In this document: piece by piece, positions 22,520 to 35,299 of the stretch
Position numbering within the stretch: the stretch's first letter is position 1
How the letters are laid out: each line of letters starts with the position of its first letter
Assembly (NCBI RefSeq): GCF_000276665.1
Contig: NW_004955465.1
Location: forward strand, 4,972,136-5,036,135
DNA: 64,000 bases
Source: Chinchilla lanigera
Lineage: Eukaryota; Chordata; Mammalia; Rodentia; Chinchillidae
Reading direction: 5' to 3'
Translations under genes and position numbers: made by a program
Notes under the pieces: model-generated
What the model was told of the DNA's origin: nothing
Seen by the model: the letters and a program-made list of their open reading frames with translations, nothing else
The model's database searches: none

Positions 22520-24650
22520 AGCCCTTTGCTGTTTCTAGGAGCAATTATCTATCCTAGGGGAGCAGCCCTTCCCTCCTGGTGAGCATGTGTCCAGAAGTCA
22601 GACATCAGACAAACAGAAAACAAAAAGTGTGGTGAAAGCACTCCTGGAATTATTTTCCTTCCTTCTCTCCTTCACTGTTTTCAGGTTACTTTCCTGTCCC
22701 TGGAAAGTGCACTCATCCACTTTTAGACTTCACTTAAATATCTCAGATCTGATCATACATGGTGGACAGCTTCCATGACATACCATGGCTGTGGTATGCA
22801 CGTTGCATTTTGAAAGAAAATTGGCTTGTGAAAATAAAAGTGCCATTTTAACTAAAAACCAGTTCTGACCTAGAAGATGATTTCAGAGATTAAAGAGTTG
22901 TACTGGTTTGTTTTATAGAAATATGGACAATAGGAGCAATTCTGCCTTAATTACTGCTAAGGCTGAAATTGAAAAAAAGTATATATTAGACATCACAAGG
23001 AAAACAAAATGTAAGTCATGCCAGGAGTAATATTAAAGGAAAAGGAGAGGCACTAAAGGAAAAAATCAAGAAGAACATCATTAAATAAGACATTCTTCCA
23101 AACCGTTATGCCAGTTTTGGCATCAAGAATCAAATGAATTGCTTGGGTCATTGAGCACCAGGGACTTCTATGTTCACATAAAAATGTTATGCAATGTTGA
23201 TTCTCCTTCCTCAAGATCCTGGGAAATCAACTCCACTATGAAAGTAGGAAAAAAGAACCCTATTTTATGTTTCCCAAAGTTGGAAATTGAGAATAAAAAT
23301 GTCCAACTCTATGGAACACAGAGTGGCTTTCCTTCTTCTCCGTGTACCTCCTCCTGAAGCACTTTCAGAGCCTGACCGGAACAATGAAAACCAGTCAAAG
23401 ATTCCATTGAAGAGTCCAACATATAACATTGAATTAAATTAATAAAAAAGTTTCATCATTGAACATTTAAAAATTAGATTGTTTAAGTAGTTTAAGCAGA
23501 AAACAAAGCAAACAAACAAAAAACTAAATGACTTCTACACTAGATTAATTGGTTGTATTTTAAAATGGGAAATTCTTTGGCTACAGTCATAAATTTTCCC
23601 CTTTCTGAGATTTCCCTGTGTACTTTCCTAAGTGTCTGAATTTGGAAATCCAAGTACAACAGGGACTAAATTATGTAGAAATTACCCTGAATACCAGATT
23701 AGTGAGATTATCTAAAAATAACTGAGGTAATGTAATGCAGAAGGTAACTAATGACCTGTAAATGCAGGTTCTTCTATAACTTTCCCTTCAGGGAGTAGTT
23801 AATGTTTCTCAAATGGCTCCGATGGGAACTGGATGGTTCAGAGGAATTGGCAATAAGAGAGGATACAGTGATTTTTGCCATTATGTCCTAACTTGAGCAA
23901 CATATAAACAAACAGCAACATATAAACAAATCATCCTTCCAAACAAATATATTTGTAAGGGCTTAAGAAATGTATCAAATGCTGATAATAGCTCAGAAAT
24001 CTGTACTTCTCATCAGACTTTTCAAAGTTACCTGTCAGAATTCACTTTGAAGAACACATAGCAACATTTTTTTCCTTTGGTTTTTCTGCTGTAATAGGCT
24101 AGGATAACACACTAGTGTAAAATTTGCACTGCAAGTGAATGTTAATCAGACATCCTCTTCTATTTTACTTGGCTCTTGTGTAGCTAATTAAGTAACTTGG
24201 GGATTAATACAGAGAATGAGGAAGCACAGAGAATATCCACTATAACGTTCAATGCTATAGGAGAATTACAAGAGGAAAAATATGAAGCTGAAAGGGGAGA
24301 TAGCATTATTTATTAACAAGATATTTGTTTTGTATATGTGCAAGATGAAACAGAGATGGCACATGGAGCTGTCCCCAGTAAAGCACTTAAGAAATAGCAG
24401 AAGTCAAGGTGCTGGCCCTTCCTTCGCTGAGGGCTCCTGCCTGACCAGTACCCTCACTTGCCTTCAAAAGGCTGAGGGAACAAGCCATTGGCCTTGCTCC
24501 CATTGCAGAGACTCAGCAAACGCACCAGTTGGTACAAATCAAGTTGTGTCCACAGTTATCATTAAACTTGAGCCAGGCATTTCTATATTTTCACCCATAA
24601 CTCATGACACTAATTAAGAAATTAAACTTTATAAGCAAGCTTAACAACCA
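22520..24650. other. Unique AT-rich sequence, nothing recognised
   Basis: Single-copy-looking DNA. A short direct repeat 'agcaacatataaacaaa' is present twice near 23897-23930. ORFs (63-111 codons) show no domain. No exon or RNA supported. Confidence 0.4.
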
Positions 24651-24660
24651 TCTCAATTCA

Positions 24661-24735
24661 ATATCTATCATCTATTATATCTATCCATCATCTATCTACT
24701 TTGTATAGTATATATATGTATATATATAATTGCCA
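24661..24735. repeat. Degenerate TATC and TA simple repeats
   Basis: Imperfect 'atctatcatctattatatct' units followed by 'tagtatatatatgtatatat'. Confidence 0.7.
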
Positions 24736-24859
24736 ATAAGTTTTTTTCTTTTTATAAGTCAGTATATTACATTGCTTTGATGTACCATGGTTTTATTACA
24801 ATTTCTTATGTTCAATGGTAGTTTGACTATTTTCACCTGTGACAAGCATGGATAGAATG

Positions 24860-25150
24860 AATCTAAATTTTATGTACCGGTTTTTTCATGAATGTTGATT
24901 TTTATTTATTCACTGTGATATCCAGTCTTTCAATTGGTGTGTTGAGGATGTACAAATTTAAGGTAATTATTGCTATCAGTGGAATAAAGTCTTGCTAATT
25001 ATTTTCTATCATTCCATCATATATTTGTTTTATTCTTTTTCTTCTCATCTTTTTCCTTTATTATTCTTTCAGATTCCACTTTCCAGTTCTAGCTTATTTA
25101 TTTCACATCTTTGAAAGCATTTAATCATTTATGAACATTTATAATATATT
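24860..25150 (-). mobile_element. L1 fragment, antisense
   Basis: The phrase 'ccagtctttcaattggtgtg' followed by 'acaaatttaaggtaattatt' matches the order of antisense L1 ORF2 ('ttaattgg..gagtttagtccatttacatttaaggtaattattgata'). Further T-rich sequence to about 25500 may belong to the same copy. Confidence 0.55.
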
Positions 25151-25539
25151 CCTTTAATTAATTAGTCTGTAATAATAATAATAATATGAAGTCACATTTC
25201 TCGTATTATGTGCTTTACAGTTAAAGACTCCTTTCCCTGTTGAGTTCTATTTTGGTCATTTTGTTGATTACTTTGATCCTTCCCAGTGTTTTTTTTCTCC
25301 TCACAGTATCATAACGTTTTTATGGAAATCTGGCATATTATGTAGGACAGTAGCAATGAATGAAAATGACTAGCCTTTATGTCTGGACATAAATACACCT
25401 CTTTTTCATTTATGGATTCATTTATTTATTGTTGGGCTTTCAATACAAGAGGTTGAGTTAACCTATGAGGAATACCACTGGGTTTAGTTTTGTGGTCACT
25501 GCTGTATAAGCCTCAGTACACCTCAACCCTTGGTCTCCT

Positions 25540-26175
25540 AGAATTAAATGATATTACGGGGAGGGATGTGTACCTGAAGTTTTTTCTCAGTGTTCCTTCT
25601 CTGCTTTAGGTCTGTTTTTGGGCCTGTGTCTCAGAGGTTGCTCTCCACTCCCCCGAGCCCCTTGAGCAGCAGCATTTGACACTCCATGCTGGCTTGCTGG
25701 GAAAAGGAGGAGACGAACATTTATCATGTGGAACCACCCGGCTTCCCTAGACATTGAACCCCTGAGACTAAAGAGGGGGCCGTATTAGTGCTGCTCCACT
25801 GCCCTTCCCCTCTCTGCTTGTCTGAGCCCAGGATGCCTCACTGGCCCCTTCTCCAGAGATGAAAGTTCATTCTTTCTAGTTGCTCCGAGATTCAGAGGTC
25901 GTCTTGGAGACAAGATGTCTGCCATTTCACAGACAGCTTAAGTCTTCTGCTCTATAAGGGTGATGAGGTCTGCATGGGACTCCAGTCCTTCTCCCTGGTG
26001 GGCACTGTGCCCCCTTTCCAGGCCTACACAACAGAGGAGACTTTCCTGGGGTTCTCCGTGCTACCACTGTTAATTCATGAACCGCCAGTGAGGTCTGTGG
26101 AGACCCTGCCTCTGGGTATGATTTTGCTTTTGGGTTAGCAGCTTCACAGATTCTAGTTTCACAATTCCACACTTA
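25540..26175. other. GC-richer segment, possible L1 5' UTR
   Basis: Composition rises to moderate GC with scattered CpGs ('cccccgagcccc', 'aggtcgtcttgg', 'gaaccgccag'). Located just beyond the antisense L1 fragment, it could be its 5' UTR read backwards. The 81-codon minus-strand ORF has no known domain. Confidence 0.3.
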
Positions 26176-28677
26176 ACTTTAATAACTGATTAGAAAATGT
26201 AGCTACTTTTCCCGCTGACTTGTATGTCGTTTGGTAATTTCTCCAGAAGGCCAAGTCTTTGGCCCCTCTCTGAGCAGCCTTAGAGTAAGTGTTAAATATC
26301 AATTACTTGTAAAAGTGAAATGGGGCATTTAGAAATAAGAGGTCAAGGGACTAAAAGGGAGGACTGATTTTCAAGGAGAAAGACCATTCACTATTTGGGT
26401 AGGATTCAAGAATCTATACATTTAAAGGTCCGAACAACTTGTAATAATCTTATCAAGAATGGGTACATTTTGGGAAAGAACAGACCACTCAGTAGTTTGC
26501 AGTGCTAACTCTTAGTTTCAATATCTTTAGCCATGTTTGAGCAAGAATAATAAACAGCATTTTGCCAAATCAGGACACACATATTTTTCTTTCTTGTCTT
26601 TCAAAATAGAGAGAGATAATGAAAGAATAGTAAGTCTGAGCATGATAGAACAAATGATTGTCATATTTGCAAATGTTAATGACTTAAAAATATGACAGAG
26701 ACCCAACTGTACTAGGAAATGTAATTTAGAAAGGGAATCTTAACAAGAAATATTCCTACTTCTATTCAGCTGCAGAAATTATGGTGACAATTCCTATAAA
26801 TTCCATTAATAGGTAGAATATAATAACAGTTGTGCTAAGTAACTTTAATAAAGGATTTCAAAGCCCTATACACTGGCCTTTGCTAAAGGTTTGAAGACTC
26901 CCAAGTCAAGAAAGAAGTATAATTGGACCTTGTTGAAGGATTTTAAAATACTAAGTATGGATCTTTGGAAAAGGGTTTCAAAGTCCTAAATCAATGAGCT
27001 GTAATTAATCATTCAGTTCCAGCAACACAAATTTTTACAGAGGGAAAGAAAGAAAGAGAGACAGAGGAAGCTATATAGCTTTCTATTTCTATGAGTAAGG
27101 AGCCAGTTATCAGAAATTTCATATTGGCAAAATCTTCATTTCACTATAGGTCAATATAAAAGAAAGAAAACATTTTTCTACAAAGGTCTGTGTTCCTGTC
27201 AGATGGCAGCACATTAAATTGTTTGAAAAATCCACATCCTGGCATGTGAGCATTTTTCAAAGCTAACTATTCATAAAATGTTGACATATCATTACTGTAA
27301 CTGTCAACAGACATGGATACTGGTATGATCACATGAAATTCTATTCTCTAGGAGACCAAAAATCACAAGACTACCCTGAGAACTCTCAGAATACTAGAAC
27401 TAAAAAGAAGGAAATGTTCAGATTTATCTAAATGTGTAACAGTATGATTAAAATAGACAGTTTCAAAATAAGGAATTATTAAATACTCATAAAATAAAGA
27501 GTGACTCACATATATTCATAAATCATTAGAATTGTATTAATCATGTTTGTGAAACTTGGTGAAACATATAATTTTGCACCCCATTATATCATGTAAGATA
27601 AAATTCATTTAAAGTAGCATGGTAAGTTCATATCCACCTTGACTGTATTAATCATAGCTCAAAGCAGAGATATACTAAGATTTTATGCAGTTGAAATAGA
27701 AAAGTTTATCAAATTTATTTATGGTATATGAAGGTAAAAATTTCAATATTGCTTTTAATATTTCTGAGAGGAATTTGAAGAAGAGTATCAATTACAGAAA
27801 CAGAATTTCCTCAGGTATTATCAATTCATACATAACAAGAACTTAACACATGTTAAGCATTTTATTAAATATCATCTAAGTGTTTATAAATTATCAAATC
27901 TTTAATATTTACAATTTTTTTTCAAAATTGATATTATTCTCCTTTCCACTGGCTTATCCATAATGAACATAGATTGTAACCATCACTTACTGAGTAATCA
28001 TTTTGTATGGGAAGAGGAACTGGAGCTTTGTGTATGTGTGTATGTTATGTCCTATTTAGCAATATAACATAAGGTTTGTTCCAGCATTTCCCAAATAAGG
28101 TGGGTATCATTTGTCAATTTATATGTTGGTGATTCCAATGGGCAAGCCTTCTTAATTCCTTATTCATTTTCATTATATGTTTCAGCTTTCTGCTTATGTT
28201 TTGTAAATCTGTCGGCTTTTCCTTTCATGAAAGGAGCAAGCACTAATATCCTAATATCTCTATATACCCACTTACCTCTTTTTCATTCAAAATGGTAATA
28301 GTTGGGCCCATTTGCATGGAGATAAATGATAAAATTGTTTTCTCTGTCTGTGGTTCATAAGAAGGACTCTGGTTAAGAAAAGCCATTAGAAAAGTAAGGG
28401 CATGTATATTGGATCATGTGATCTCTCTAGATTCATACTTACGATTTTGACCATTACAAAGTGAAATCTCTATTCATGACACATTTAATCATGATCTCTG
28501 TAGGTTCCATTATGTTAGATTATTGAGAATGACTAATTTTAAGTAGTAGGGAGGGAATAACATCATCTCCTCTAACCTATTAATATTATAACAGACTATT
28601 TTATTAGCTACCTTTTCATTGTGATGGAAGAATAAAATATTACTCCCTGAACCTTCAAAATTTGTAACAGAACCTTA
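26176..28677. other. Unique AT-rich sequence, nothing recognised
   Basis: About 2.5 kb with no ORF over 60 codons, no recognisable SINE, LINE or LTR, and only short purine-rich runs (27045-27066). Confidence 0.4.
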
Positions 28678-28770
28678 TTTTTTTTTTAATTTTAAAGGGG
28701 ATAAGAACAGTACAGAATTTCAAAACATGATAGGAAGTTAACAATGGTTTTTAAAATATTGAAGTACTAA
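28678..28770 (+). repeat. Dispersed repeat, copy 1
   Basis: Contains 'tagaatttcaaaaca'-like and 'gataggaa.t.aacaatggtt' blocks that recur in the same order and orientation at 55545-55640. I cannot name the family. Confidence 0.5.
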
Positions 28771-28849
28771 CAGCTCACATACCAATCAGTCTATCTGGGG
28801 GGGTGGGTAGTGGCTTCACTTGAAAAAGAAAAATCCTCAGTTGTAAACA

Positions 28850-31340
28850 GACTGGTCCTATCAATGAACATGTTGCACTGACTTTAAGGGGCAGAGCAGG
28901 CAAAGAGGCTTTTCTCTTACTGCATCAGCCAGCCGGCATTAACCTTCGCTGTTAATACTGCCCTGCGGTTTCGGCAGTTCACTTTGCTTTCTGTTTGTTT
29001 TCATAATTGTAGGCATGGCCAAAAGTGTTTAGAGTACTCTGTTGAAAAGAGCAGTATTTGGAGAAACTGCATGTCACTTAAAATATGATCCCTGGATAAA
29101 CAGCACATGCTGCTGGCTTTCTTACAGAATGAGTAAGCACTGACTTTGTCTCCTTGTGGTTGCCAAAGCCACTTGATTTTTCCTGGAGTCTTCTCGTTAG
29201 TAGATTGTTGAAGGGGACCATTGGGAAGGGACAAATAGCACACATTTGGACTGCTACTTCCATTTGCCTCACCCATGCCATTTTTTGAATAAATCCAGGA
29301 GTTAAGGGCGTATTTCCATACACTCAAAAGAAATAAGACAACTAAAATAGTTCAGATAGATAACCAAACTTGCTGCTCTTCTCCAATGAGGAAAAAAAAA
29401 TGAAAGCATGCATTTCTTGGCCAAATCCAATGAATTTAAATTCGCCATTAGCATATAATAGGTTTAGAATCTAAATCCCTTTGAGCGTGGGAATCAATGA
29501 GGATAAAAAAAGAGAACAGTATTCTATGAGCTACTGCTCAAATAAGCTCAAACTGCTATTTTAGAATAGACTGCTCCTGTAAAGAGAAAGATAGCTTTCT
29601 GTTTCTTTTTTTTTTTTTTTGCATTTTAAATAGCAAGATTTTTAAAAAGCTATTTCATCTCTGAGAGATTCAATGACCAGGTTTGATGACAAGCCAGATG
29701 GCAGCGTTCTTCCAGCCCTGGTGCCAAGAGCTGCAATTTACCTTCCGTGGTGGGGCTCTCTGCCCAAGCACACCGCAGCTGCCGGCGCCGGTAGGTGCGA
29801 GCGCAGTTGGTTCTCTCCCAATTTGGATGCAGCAGGTAAGAGGCTGAATCAGTACCCAGCAATTATGGAATTGGCATGGGCTGCATTGTTTACTCACAGT
29901 AATATTCCTACTGGACTTTATTAAAACACCATCTGTTGTCAGGGCAGACAAAGAATTCAAACTGAAATGCAGAGCAAGACAGAGAGGAAAAGAAAATAAG
30001 AGTGTGCGTGCATGTGCGTTATCAAGGTCCTGCTACAGGATTTGGTTGCATTTCGAAGGGGCCACATTTGATCCCGGAAGTTATCTTTTAATGCCACATC
30101 TATCCCTACCTCTTCCAGATTTTTGTTTATTGGCTTGTGTTGCCAGTTAGGCCAAAACAATTTATGGTCCAAAATGAACTTGGCTGTGTATGATTCAGGC
30201 TGGGATTAGAGACAGCCAGTGCATGCATATGGGTAGAACCAATCACATTAGCATTACTACAAATTAAAACCAAAATCATGAAAAGTGAAGTTGACCCTCT
30301 GAACGATGCTCAGAGTAAACTTCTGAGCTAATGGCCAGAAATAGGCTGAGTAATAGAGATTATCTGCCAATAATAATACCCTCAGGGTACAAGGAAAAGT
30401 GACTTTTTTACAATCAGCTGTTTTCTCTCACTCTTTTTAATCCTGCAGATGGGGATCAGATATTTCTAATACACAGCTGGTCTCTGCAAATGGCCAAGTG
30501 TAATTTTTCATATGCTTGCATACAATTCCAGGTGAAATTAATTAGTCAGAATTCCTCATCATACAATATACTAATAAAGTGTGATGCAAGTAATTAAATA
30601 TGCAAATGTAAGAATAACAGCATTAAAACTCTGATATGTTGTTTCCATTCTACAAAAAGACATCTGTCTATTTGGAACTTCAGTGCAAACCAAAAGCAAA
30701 ACCAAAACAAACCTTACAAGAAATACATACATGAGCTTGGCTTCATGTGGCACAATGCAAGCTGCAGGAAAATGAATCTAAACCAAGCGTTGAATACTTT
30801 CTGGGTAAAAGAGCTGGCTCACTTAAAATACATATTCAAATATTATGGAGAAAATGAGTTAGGAGCTTGGGGGGAAGCGACTGGGAAATCTCGCAGGCCG
30901 TGATGTCACTGCCTGCTTTGCCTGACACTCACGCCCCTGCTATTCTTGCCAGAATATGAGCAGTCATTTTCATTTACAGAAGTGCTGTTTCCCACTTTGC
31001 AAGCCATACCACTATTTACAGAGAATTTGGTGAATGAATGAAAAGAAACAGCTGCAACGCCTTCCACCTCATTGCCTCTCTCATCTCTAATTCTCCTTCT
31101 CTTTCTGTCCTATTGATAGTTACTTTGTTAAGCAATGGCGTGGGTTGGCAGCGTTCATTACACTTCGATGCCTGTTTGTCAACCATATCACAACTCCTGT
31201 TATAAAGTTTCCGTTTTCTAAGTATTTTCCAGAGAATACCATGACTAGTTGATTATATTCTGCATCAAAATGCATGAACAGCCTGGGTAGGTATTTTCCC
31301 TAACACTCTGTTTAAACCTGTCCCTAATACAATCACTCTT
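28850..31340. promoter_or_regulatory. Low-repeat stretch, candidate conserved non-coding DNA
   Basis: About 2.5 kb free of recognisable interspersed repeats inside a repeat-laden window. It contains clusters typical of developmental enhancers: homeodomain-type cores such as TAATTA and CAATTA, E-boxes such as CAGCTG near 29775 and 30416, and a small CpG cluster at 29748-29805. This is inference from texture only; conservation was not measured. Confidence 0.3.
29673..29835 (+). other. Candidate exon or CpG cluster with strong 5' splice site
   Basis: An open stretch from ATG at 29673 includes a CpG-dense core ('gccggcgccgg', 'gtgcgagcgcag') and ends at 'gcagcag|gtaagagg', a near-perfect 5' splice site at about 29835. 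The translation (starting MTRFDDKPDGSVLPAL) has no recognised domain. It may be a non-coding exon, an enhancer, or chance. Confidence 0.25.
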
Positions 31341-31436
31341 ATTCATGGATGCTATTTTGTTGTTGGGTAATGTATGTTACCACAGTTTTGGGTACTGAAA
31401 AGAATGCTTAAAAATTAAAAGGGACACTCTTTTCTC

Positions 31437-31512
31437 GGGCTGAGATATAGCTGAGTGGCATAAGTTCCTTCCTGGCAAGCACAAGGTCTTGAGTTCGATT
31501 CCCAGCACACAC
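31437..31512 (+). mobile_element. ID-like tRNA SINE, plus strand, old
   Basis: 'gggctgagatatagctgag', 'ttcctggcaagcacaaggtc' and 'ttgagttcgattcccagcac' show the tRNA-like boxes A and B. Diverged and with a poor tail. Confidence 0.8.
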
Positions 31513-31523
31513 TGTTAGTTCAG

Positions 31524-31600
31524 ATTAATTTTACAAATAGTGGATTTTAGTGTGGCACTTTTATACACAGATATAACATATATTGATCGTAGTCATCCCA
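31524..31600 (-). mobile_element. L1 3'-end piece, duplicate of 32121-32198
   Basis: Seventy-seven bases from 'attaattttacaaatagtgg' to 'agtcatccca' match 32121-32198 at roughly 87%. The second copy is continuous with recognisable antisense L1, so this one is taken as an L1 3' UTR piece as well. Confidence 0.5.
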
Positions 31601-32118
31601 AAAAGAAACAAGAGCCTAAAAATATTCTCCAAAAATTGTATTACTTTCTCTTTCATGAACTACTGCATCGTGCTGTCTGGAAGGCTGGTCTTTGCATGTG
31701 AGACAGCATGAACCACGGGGCCTCTGAAAAGCATCTCTCCGTACATCTTTACTGCCTTTGCTAATTTGGGTAAGCATCAGTTTCAGGTCCCATGAAGAAC
31801 TTTGTCCTTCTGTCTCCTCTGTGTCTTTATCAAAGCTGCTTTCCATTGCCTCTACACTTGGCAACTTGGCATGTTCTGTGTTTTTCCTTTTTGGCTCATA
31901 ATCTTTTTAGCTGCTGAAAGACAGGGAAGCTGGAACATCTTCTATGACTCCTGTCCTTTGAATTCCCACATTTCCACTGGTGGGCTTTACACACTCATTC
32001 ATCACATGCAGCGTGATATTTTTCCTATTGTTTCAGTATATATCTTACTTCCCCAACTAATCTGCAGTATGGCCTACAAAGCAGACTATATAACATTTTA
32101 ATATATCTCTATTAACCC
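31601..32118. other. Spacer between two L1 3' pieces, nothing recognised
   Basis: About 500 bases of mixed sequence. ORFs of 82 and 99 codons on opposite strands have no known domain. Confidence 0.35.
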
Positions 32119-32120
32119 AT

Positions 32121-32600
32121 ATTAATTTTACAAACAGTGGAATTTAGTGCGGCACTTTCACACACAGATATAACATACACTGATCATATTCATCCCATCT
32201 ATGACCCATTTTTGTACCCTCTTCTTCCTCCTCTAACTTCTTTCCTGTTGTCTAATAACAGTCTCTTTTCTACTTTGATAGCTTCTTCCCTTACTTTTTA
32301 AGATTCCACATAAGGAAATGTGACCTTGCCCTTCTAAATCTGTTCTGTTTTGTTTAATATGATGATCTTCCAAATGACATACGTTCATTTTTCTTTATGG
32401 CTGAGTTACACTTTATTATGGGTAGATACCAACCTTCTTTATCCATTCACCCACTGATGGACAACTAGGGTGGTTCCACATCTTGGCTATTGAGAATTGA
32501 GCTGCAATAAACTAGGTATGTGGATACCCCTAAAGTACACTGACTTTAATCCCTTTGGGTGTACACCCTGGAATGGTATACATGCTCTATTTTAAAAATT
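32121..32600 (-). mobile_element. L1 3' end, antisense
   Basis: The classical antisense L1 order is present: 'tttctttatggctgagttac', 'ctttatccattcacccactg', 'atggacaactagggtggttc', 'catcttggctattgagaatt', 'gagctgcaataaac', then 'ccctttgggtgtacacc'. Only the 3' end of ORF2 and the 3' UTR remain. Confidence 0.85.
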
Positions 32601-33164
32601 TCAACACTATTAACTTCAACCACAGAAAAAGTAGACTCATAGGTATCTAACTACATGGAATAACTAGATAGACTGAAAGAGAATTTGGGGGTGCATGTTA
32701 GCAAACACCTGTTTCCACAGGATGCTATTTAGCCTATCCCCACTTTCATTAACCCTAGTACTCTCTATTCCTAACTTTTCTACAGTAGAAAATTCTATGG
32801 GGATAAACTGCTAATTTAAGGATTCTGTCTGTGAGAAAGCAAAAAATATCTCCTGTCCTTTGCCGCCATATTTGATTCCTTCCTCCACTATGGAGAATGT
32901 GAGTTCTCTTTCCTAGAGTTGGCATTATCACACATAGCCCATTGGATTTGGGCATTCATTCAATATACAAGCCCTCTTTGGTCAGATAGATTTTTTTTGA
33001 AAACATCAGAATCTAAAGGGACCCTGGAACAAAATATGTTCATTGAAAACTCTGCTGTTTTATAGAAAATATCTATAGAAATAATCTGTAATGCTTTCTC
33101 CAGAATATTCTCACCCATCTCCACAATTTCTTCTCCATATACTTGGGTATGCATGCATACACAC

Positions 33165-33240
33165 ATACTTTCTCTCTGTCTCTCTCTCTCACACACACAC
33201 ATATACATGTACACATGTACACACATGTACACACACAGAG
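33165..33240. repeat. CT then CA/TG microsatellite
   Basis: A CT run passes into CA units with interspersed 'atgtacacatgtacac'. ORFs through it are artefacts. Confidence 0.85.
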
Positions 33241-34720
33241 GAGTAAGACTGCCTTTGGGCAAAAGCAGAACACAATGTAAGAATGCAACAGGGCTGTTTC
33301 AGGTCTCAACTCTACTATCAAGAGGCCCACTTAGTGTGGACATGACAATCATAGGCTGTCACCATGCTACTCCCTGTCACACAGGCTTAACTGGCTCCAC
33401 TGGGTAAGTTTAGGAAATAGCAGGATAAAAATATCCTAAGGCTTGTACTTATACCAAAGAATAAAATTTAAGAGTCTCTAGGGAAGTGCTTCACATCCTT
33501 TTATATTCTGAAAACATCTCTTCCGGTATAGCTGGCCCTCAGGAGATGAAAACAAGAACTTGGCAAATGTCAACCAGGGCAATGCCACTGGAAGCTTTCC
33601 ACAGGAACTCCCTGCTGTGTGAAGATGCCAAGGGCTCTAAACACAGATAGAACTCCCCTTTCTTCTTCATTTCCCCCAATAATGTGAGTAAATATTTATC
33701 ACAAGGACTTCAATGGGCTCTCAGTACAGGTACACCAGGGTGAAGAATCCAGTTCGGATGTGCTGATCTTCAGCGCAGAAGTTAGGATTATCAGGCAGCA
33801 GACCAACTATTTCCAGGAACACCCTAGGTGAATGTTTACTCAGAAGTATGTGATAGCTTCTAGAATTTCTCAAGTAAAAACACAAACTATTAGAAGGAGT
33901 CTTTATATTTAAGAGGTATGAATAATATACCTGAATTCCTGGTATTTCCAAATATAGCAAGGAAACTACTAAAGCAAGGAAACTAATCTGATGGATTCCC
34001 TGATCATCCATACGTGCGATCAACGTAAGGGGTCATGCCTGTGGATGAGGAGAAATTTGAGATGTGAGTTTGTTTTTATCTTGCATGGTTACAGAGAATG
34101 AGGAACTCTGGGAGTAGACCAAGAAAACAGTCAGCTACGATCTGGATGTCGTGTGTCCCCAGCAAAACTCATCGGGTTCTCACTCCTCAGGGCAGCAGGG
34201 TTTGGAGGGAGGGCCCTGTGGGAAGAATTAAGATGACAAGGACGTGAAAAGATGAATTCCCTCTCTCATCTCTCAGGCATTAGTTCTTCTTTTCCAGGAC
34301 CTGGATTAGTTCCCACAGAGGGAGCTATGATAAGTGAGTCTAACTTCCTTGGCTTTCTCTCTCTTCCTGCTTTACCATGTGGCCTTTTGCACACACATCT
34401 GCTTTCCCTTCCAGTTCTTCCCATGTTGTGACACAGAAAAAAAGTTCTTAACTGAAAACTTAAGTAAACATAACAGAAATATTCTTGACCAAACTTGAAA
34501 GCAATGAATGGAAAGGTTGTCACAAATTTTCCAAGAAAATTAGGATAGAGATTAGAATAAACAGCTAAAGCTACAGAAAGCTACTATAAGCCAGAATTCA
34601 AGGTATGTAATAGGATGAGGATGACATCTGGCTGAAAAAGAAGAATAAATATACATAATAGAAGGACAAATTCCTATGTCAAAAATTCTAAGCATATATG
34701 AAAAAGTCTTTTAATATAAA
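33241..34720. other. Unique sequence, nothing recognised
   Basis: About 1.5 kb without a supported repeat or exon. ORFs of 84-100 codons lack recognisable domains. Confidence 0.4.
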
Positions 34721-34725
34721 TTAGC

Positions 34726-35299
34726 AAGCTGTGGGCTATTGTGAATGTTACTATGAACATGAGAATACAGGTATTTCTTCAATATACCAATTTAAATTTC
34801 TTTGCACAGACCCAAACATGTGACTGCTGGATCATTTGGTAATTCTACTGATAGTTTCTAAAGAGCCTCCATATTTTCATAATGGCTGTATTAATTTATT
34901 TTTCCACCAAAAGTGTGCAAGTATTTCCACATCTTTAGCAATGCATGTTAGTTTTTTAAATCATAGCCCTTCTAACATGTGTAAGACAGTACCTTATTGT
35001 GGTTTTATTTTCATTCCCCTGATGACATATTAACATTTTTTCACGTATATGTTGTCATTTTTATGTGTTCTACTGAGAAGTATCCATTGAAGCCCATTGC
35101 CCGTTTTTATAGAAGTTATGTTTTTTCTTGGTAATTGAGCTGAGTTCCTTTAATATTTTGGAAGATAATTTCTTATGTTATAATTTCTTATGTGATATGG
35201 CTTATGAATATTTTCTTACAAGTTTAAGGCTGTTTTTCACTCTGTTGTTTGCTATGCAGAAGTTCAATGCAACCTCATTTATTTATTTTTGGTTTGGTT
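34726..35299 (-). mobile_element. L1 segment, antisense (inverted 5' part of one insertion)
   Basis: Antisense ORF2 3' region in order: 'gggctattgtgaatgttact', 'gtgactgctggatcatttgg', 'cataatggctgtattaattt', 'cattgtggttttattttcat' equivalents, then 'gctatgcagaagttcaatgc'. It adjoins a sense L1 3' end at 35300. The two segments abut in L1 coordinates, so together they are one insertion with a 5' inversion. Confidence 0.85.
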
